Below are positions 61,579 through 64,000 of a DNA stretch of 64,000 nucleotides, piece after piece; within the stretch, counting starts at the first letter, position 1, and each line of letters opens with the position of its first letter. A program made the position numbers and the translations under genes. This DNA comes from Sutterella wadsworthensis (GTDB lineage Bacteria; Pseudomonadota; Gammaproteobacteria; Burkholderiales; Burkholderiaceae_F). The notes under the pieces are model-generated. The model made no database searches. It saw only the letters and a list, made by a program, of their open reading frames with translations, and was not told where the DNA came from. The DNA lies in assembly GCF_003315195.1 (NCBI RefSeq), contig NZ_QNRV01000002.1, positions 99,356 through 163,355 of the forward strand, given 5' to 3'.

Positions 61579-62109
61579 ATGGGTCTCAATCGTGAAGACA
61601 AGGCGACAGTCATTGCGGAGATTTCGGAAGTTGTTTCGAATTCGTCCGCGATGGTCATCGCTGAATACCGTGGGCTGACCGTACAGGCCGTCACCAAGCT
61701 GCGCGCGGAAGCTCGCAAGAATGGTGTGACGGTGCGCGTTGTCAAGAATACGTTGGTTCGCCGCGCTGTGGAAGGCACGGGGTTTGCCGGACTTGCTGAT
61801 CAGTTTACTGGTCCGCTCGTTTACGGCTTCTCCGCTGATCCTGTCGCGGTTGCCAAGGTTCTCGTCAACTTCGCCAAGGACAACGAAAAGCTCGTTATTA
61901 GGGGCGGTGCGATGGCTGACTACGTCATGGACGTTGAAGCTGTCAAGCAGCTTGCCTCGATGCCGAGCCGCGAAGAACTCCTTGCCAAGTTGATGGCTAC
62001 GATGAACGAGCCTATCGCGAAGTTCGTCCGTACCCTCAACGAAGTCCCGGCGCGCTTCGTGCGTACCGTGGCCGCTGTGCGCGATGCCAAGGAACAGGCC
62101 GCTGCCTGA
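61579..62109 (+). CDS. rplJ: 50S ribosomal protein L10
   Basis: A 176-residue L10; it begins [19 protein letters not shown] and has the [15 protein letters not shown] block. It anchors the L7/L12 stalk. ATG 61579 has GGAG; a longer frame from 61498 lies in the leader. Confidence 0.97.
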   Translation: MGLNREDKATVIAEISEVVSNSSAMVIAEYRGLTVQAVTKLRAEARKNGVTVRVVKNTLVRRAVEGTGFAGLADQFTGPLVYGFSADPVAVAKVLVNFAKDNEKLVIRGGAMADYVMDVEAVKQLASMPSREELLAKLMATMNEPIAKFVRTLNEVPARFVRTVAAVRDAKEQAAA

Positions 62110-62157
62110 TTCCCCAATTTTTAAACCAATTCAATACAACGTAATACGGAGCTGAAA

Positions 62158-62535
62158 ATGGCCCTTACCAATGAAGAAATCCTTGACGCAATCGCGTCCA
62201 AGACCGTCCTCGAAATCTCTGAACTCATCAAGATGATGGAAGACAAGTTCGGTGTTTCCGCTGCTGCCGCTGCTGTCGCTGTCGCCGCTCCTGGCGCTGC
62301 TGCCGCTGCCCCGGCCGAAGAAAAGACCGAATTTGATGTGGTTCTTGAAGCCGCTGGCTCGAACAAGATCGCCACGATTAAGGCTGTTCGCGAACTGACC
62401 GGTCTTGGCCTCAAGGAAGCCAAGGACCTCGTCGAAGGCGCCCCGAAGGCTGTTAAGGAAGGCCTCCCGAAGGCTGACGCCGAAGCCGCCAAGAAGAAGC
62501 TTGAAGAAGCTGGTGCCAAGGTTGCCCTCAAGTAA
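62158..62535 (+). CDS. rplL: 50S ribosomal protein L7/L12
   Basis: A 125-residue L7/L12: N-terminal dimer domain, an Ala-rich hinge (about 38-55) and a C-terminal domain with [20 protein letters not shown] and [15 protein letters not shown] precedes the ATG. Confidence 0.98.
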   Translation: MALTNEEILDAIASKTVLEISELIKMMEDKFGVSAAAAAVAVAAPGAAAAAPAEEKTEFDVVLEAAGSNKIATIKAVRELTGLGLKEAKDLVEGAPKAVKEGLPKADAEAAKKKLEEAGAKVALK

Positions 62536-62594
62536 TTTCTTACTTGAAAAAAAATCCGGAGCTGAGCCAGAATTTCTAGCTTGGCTCTTTTCAG

Positions 62595-62658
62595 AGCCTC
62601 CGCAAGGAGGCTTTGATTTGATTTTCTTGATACGAATCGTGAGAAAATCAGATCAAAG
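62595..62658 (+). promoter_or_regulatory. Double hairpin between rplL and rpoB (attenuator / processing site)
   Basis: AGCCTCC-GCAA-GGAGGCT (62595-62612) with a T-rich tail is directly followed by a 16-bp stem, CTTTGATTTGATTTTC (62611-62626) with GAAAATCAGATCAAAG (62643-62658), one mismatch. In E. coli the same gap holds an attenuator and an RNase III site; the likeness in place and form suggests the same roles. Confidence 0.7.
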
Positions 62659-62825
62659 TCCTTTCCTTGATGAACCTCTCGCCTATATCTCACAATCAGT
62701 AATTGCGTTGCCGCGCGGACTCAGACTCCAGATCTGAAGTGCCGAGCGGCTTTTCGGCGTCCTTCCTCATTCTTCTCATCAAGTTTTGACTTCCTGGTTC
62801 ATCCATACTGTCGAACGGAGTGTCC

Positions 62826-64000
62826 ATGTCGTACTCGTTCACTGAAAAGAAGCGCATCCGCAAGAGCTTCGCCTCTCGCCCGAGCGTCCTTGAAGTGCCT
62901 TCCCTGCTTGATATTCAGCTTCGTTCCTACGAAGACTTCCTGCAGGTCAATGTGAAGCCTGCTGCACGCAGCAACAATCTCGGCCTTCAGGCCGCCTTCA
63001 CCTCAATTTTCCCGATCACGAGCCATAACGGTTTCGCGCGTTTGCGTTTTGCCGGTTATGAGCTTGCTGAGCCGGAATTCGACGTTGCCGAATGCCAGCT
63101 CCGTGGTCTGACCTATTCGAGCCGTCTGCGCGCGAAGATTCGTTTGGAAATCTACGATCGCGAGGCTGCTCAGCCTGAGACCATTAAGGAAATTCGTGAG
63201 AACGACGTCTATATGGGCGAAGTGCCTCTGATGACGGAAAAGGGTTCGTTCATTGTGAACGGTACCGAACGCGTGATCGTGAGTCAGTTGCATCGTTCTC
63301 CTGGCATCTTCTTTGAGCATGACAAGGGTAAGACGCATTCCTCGGGCAAGTTGCTGTTCTCTGCTCGTGTAATTCCTTACCGTGGTTCCTGGCTTGATTT
63401 TGAATTTGACGCCAAGGACATTCTTTATTTCCGCGTAGACCGTCGTCGTAAGATGCCGGGCACGATTCTGCTCAAGGCAATCGGCTACTCGGTTGAGGAT
63501 ATCCTTGCCCGTTTCTTTGCCTTTGACAGCTTCTCGCTGCTCAAGAGCGGCGCCAAGCTCCCCGTTGTTCCTGAGCGTCTCAAGGCTCAGACGATGAGCT
63601 TCGACATTGTTGATGCCGAAGGCAAGGTGATTGTTCCGCATGACAAGCGCATTACCGCTAAGCATCTGCGCGACCTGAACAAGGCCAATGTCACGACTAT
63701 TACGGTTCCAGATGACTATCTCCTGGGCCGTGTGCTGGGTAAGACGATCATTGATCAGGAAACGGGTGAAGTCATCGCCAACGCTAACGACGAGATCACG
63801 GAAACCGTGCTCGCCGCGATGCGTGCTGCCCGTGTTCGCAAGTTCGATGCTCTCTTTACGAATGAGCTTGATCACGGCGCCTACATCTCCAACACACTGC
63901 GTTTGGATGACACGCCCGACCAGTTCTCGGCTCGCGTCGCCATCTATCGCATGATGCGTCCGGGTGAGCCGCCAACGGAAGAGGCTGTAGAGTCGCTCTT
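62826..64000 (+). CDS. rpoB: RNA polymerase beta subunit (5' part)
   Basis: The first 391 codons of RpoB, cut by the window edge. It starts [19 protein letters not shown], with [16 protein letters not shown] and the [24 protein letters not shown] block of the beta protrusion. The frame is intact to the end. The rifampicin region lies outside the window. Confidence 0.97.
   Translation, partial: MSYSFTEKKRIRKSFASRPSVLEVPSLLDIQLRSYEDFLQVNVKPAARSNNLGLQAAFTSIFPITSHNGFARLRFAGYELAEPEFDVAECQLRGLTYSSRLRAKIRLEIYDREAAQPETIKEIRENDVYMGEVPLMTEKGSFIVNGTERVIVSQLHRSPGIFFEHDKGKTHSSGKLLFSARVIPYRGSWLDFEFDAKDILYFRVDRRRKMPGTILLKAIGYSVEDILARFFAFDSFSLLKSGAKLPVVPERLKAQTMSFDIVDAEGKVIVPHDKRITAKHLRDLNKANVTTITVPDDYLLGRVLGKTIIDQETGEVIANANDEITETVLAAMRAARVRKFDALFTNELDHGAYISNTLRLDDTPDQFSARVAIYRMMRPGEPPTEEAVESL

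Overview
The window reads as a chromosomal segment of an anaerobic or microaerophilic betaproteobacterium, most likely of the Sutterellaceae (Sutterella or Parasutterella type). The protein families and the gene order DUF971-ubiE-Tim44-like and tRNA-Tyr/Gly/Thr-tuf-tRNA-Trp-secE-nusG-rplKAJL-rpoB are betaproteobacterial. The respiratory genes (cytochrome bd, periplasmic nitrate reductase, pyruvate-type 2-oxoacid:ferredoxin oxidoreductase, no haem-copper oxidase seen) suit a gut anaerobe. The taxon is inferred from recognised families, not from a search.

Layout. 1-9 kb: quinone methyltransferase ubiE with neighbours, a sodium:solute symporter, the UDP-GlcNAc pair glmU-glmS and a MarC-family protein. 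8.8-15.4 kb: an RND tripartite efflux operon whose last gene is its likely TetR repressor, with paired operators upstream. 15.5-25 kb: a degP-type protease, a QseBC-like two-component operon, a Tic20-like membrane protein and yaeQ, interrupted by two different IS1634-family insertion sequences. Each has terminal inverted repeats and a 6-bp target duplication, and each sits at the 3' ends of a convergent gene pair. 25-31 kb: a cytochrome bd operon (cydP-cydA-cydB-cydX-ybgE-truncated globin), divergent from an AAA+ regulator that lacks the GAFTGA loop and carries a cysteine cluster in its PAS domain; an alpha/beta hydrolase follows it. 32.8-37.4 kb: a 2-oxoacid:ferredoxin oxidoreductase operon ending in a fused GltD-like/ferredoxin protein. 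37.5-45.2 kb: a NarX/NarL-type nitrate sensor pair convergent with napDAGHB, which has no napC. 45-57 kb: a TCR/Tet MFS pump, sstT with an overlapping upstream ORF, recQ, a short-chain dehydrogenase, argS-SPOR-dsbA, folE2 and a cardiolipin synthase. 57-64 kb: the tRNA/tuf/ribosomal protein/rpoB transcription and translation cluster, running off the right edge inside rpoB.

How it fits together. The respiratory core couples a low-potential 2-oxoacid oxidation module to NAD(P), nitrate and oxygen: pyruvate-type oxidation gives reduced ferredoxin, the fused flavoprotein probably exchanges electrons with NAD(P)H, NapGH/NapB/NapA consume quinol electrons with nitrate, and cytochrome bd removes traces of oxygen. 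NarXL probably controls nap, and the unusual AAA+ regulator next to cydP is a candidate controller of cyd. The parts most worth following are that regulator and its repeated TTGGCAGT sites, the oxidoreductase-GltD fusion operon, the NapC-less nitrate reductase resembling the epsilonproteobacterial type, the terminator-like element directly in front of DUF971-ubiE, the sstT upstream ORF, the unannotated-size cydX with its intercistronic hairpin, and the position of both insertion sequences. No CRISPR array, prophage or obvious defence system was seen.
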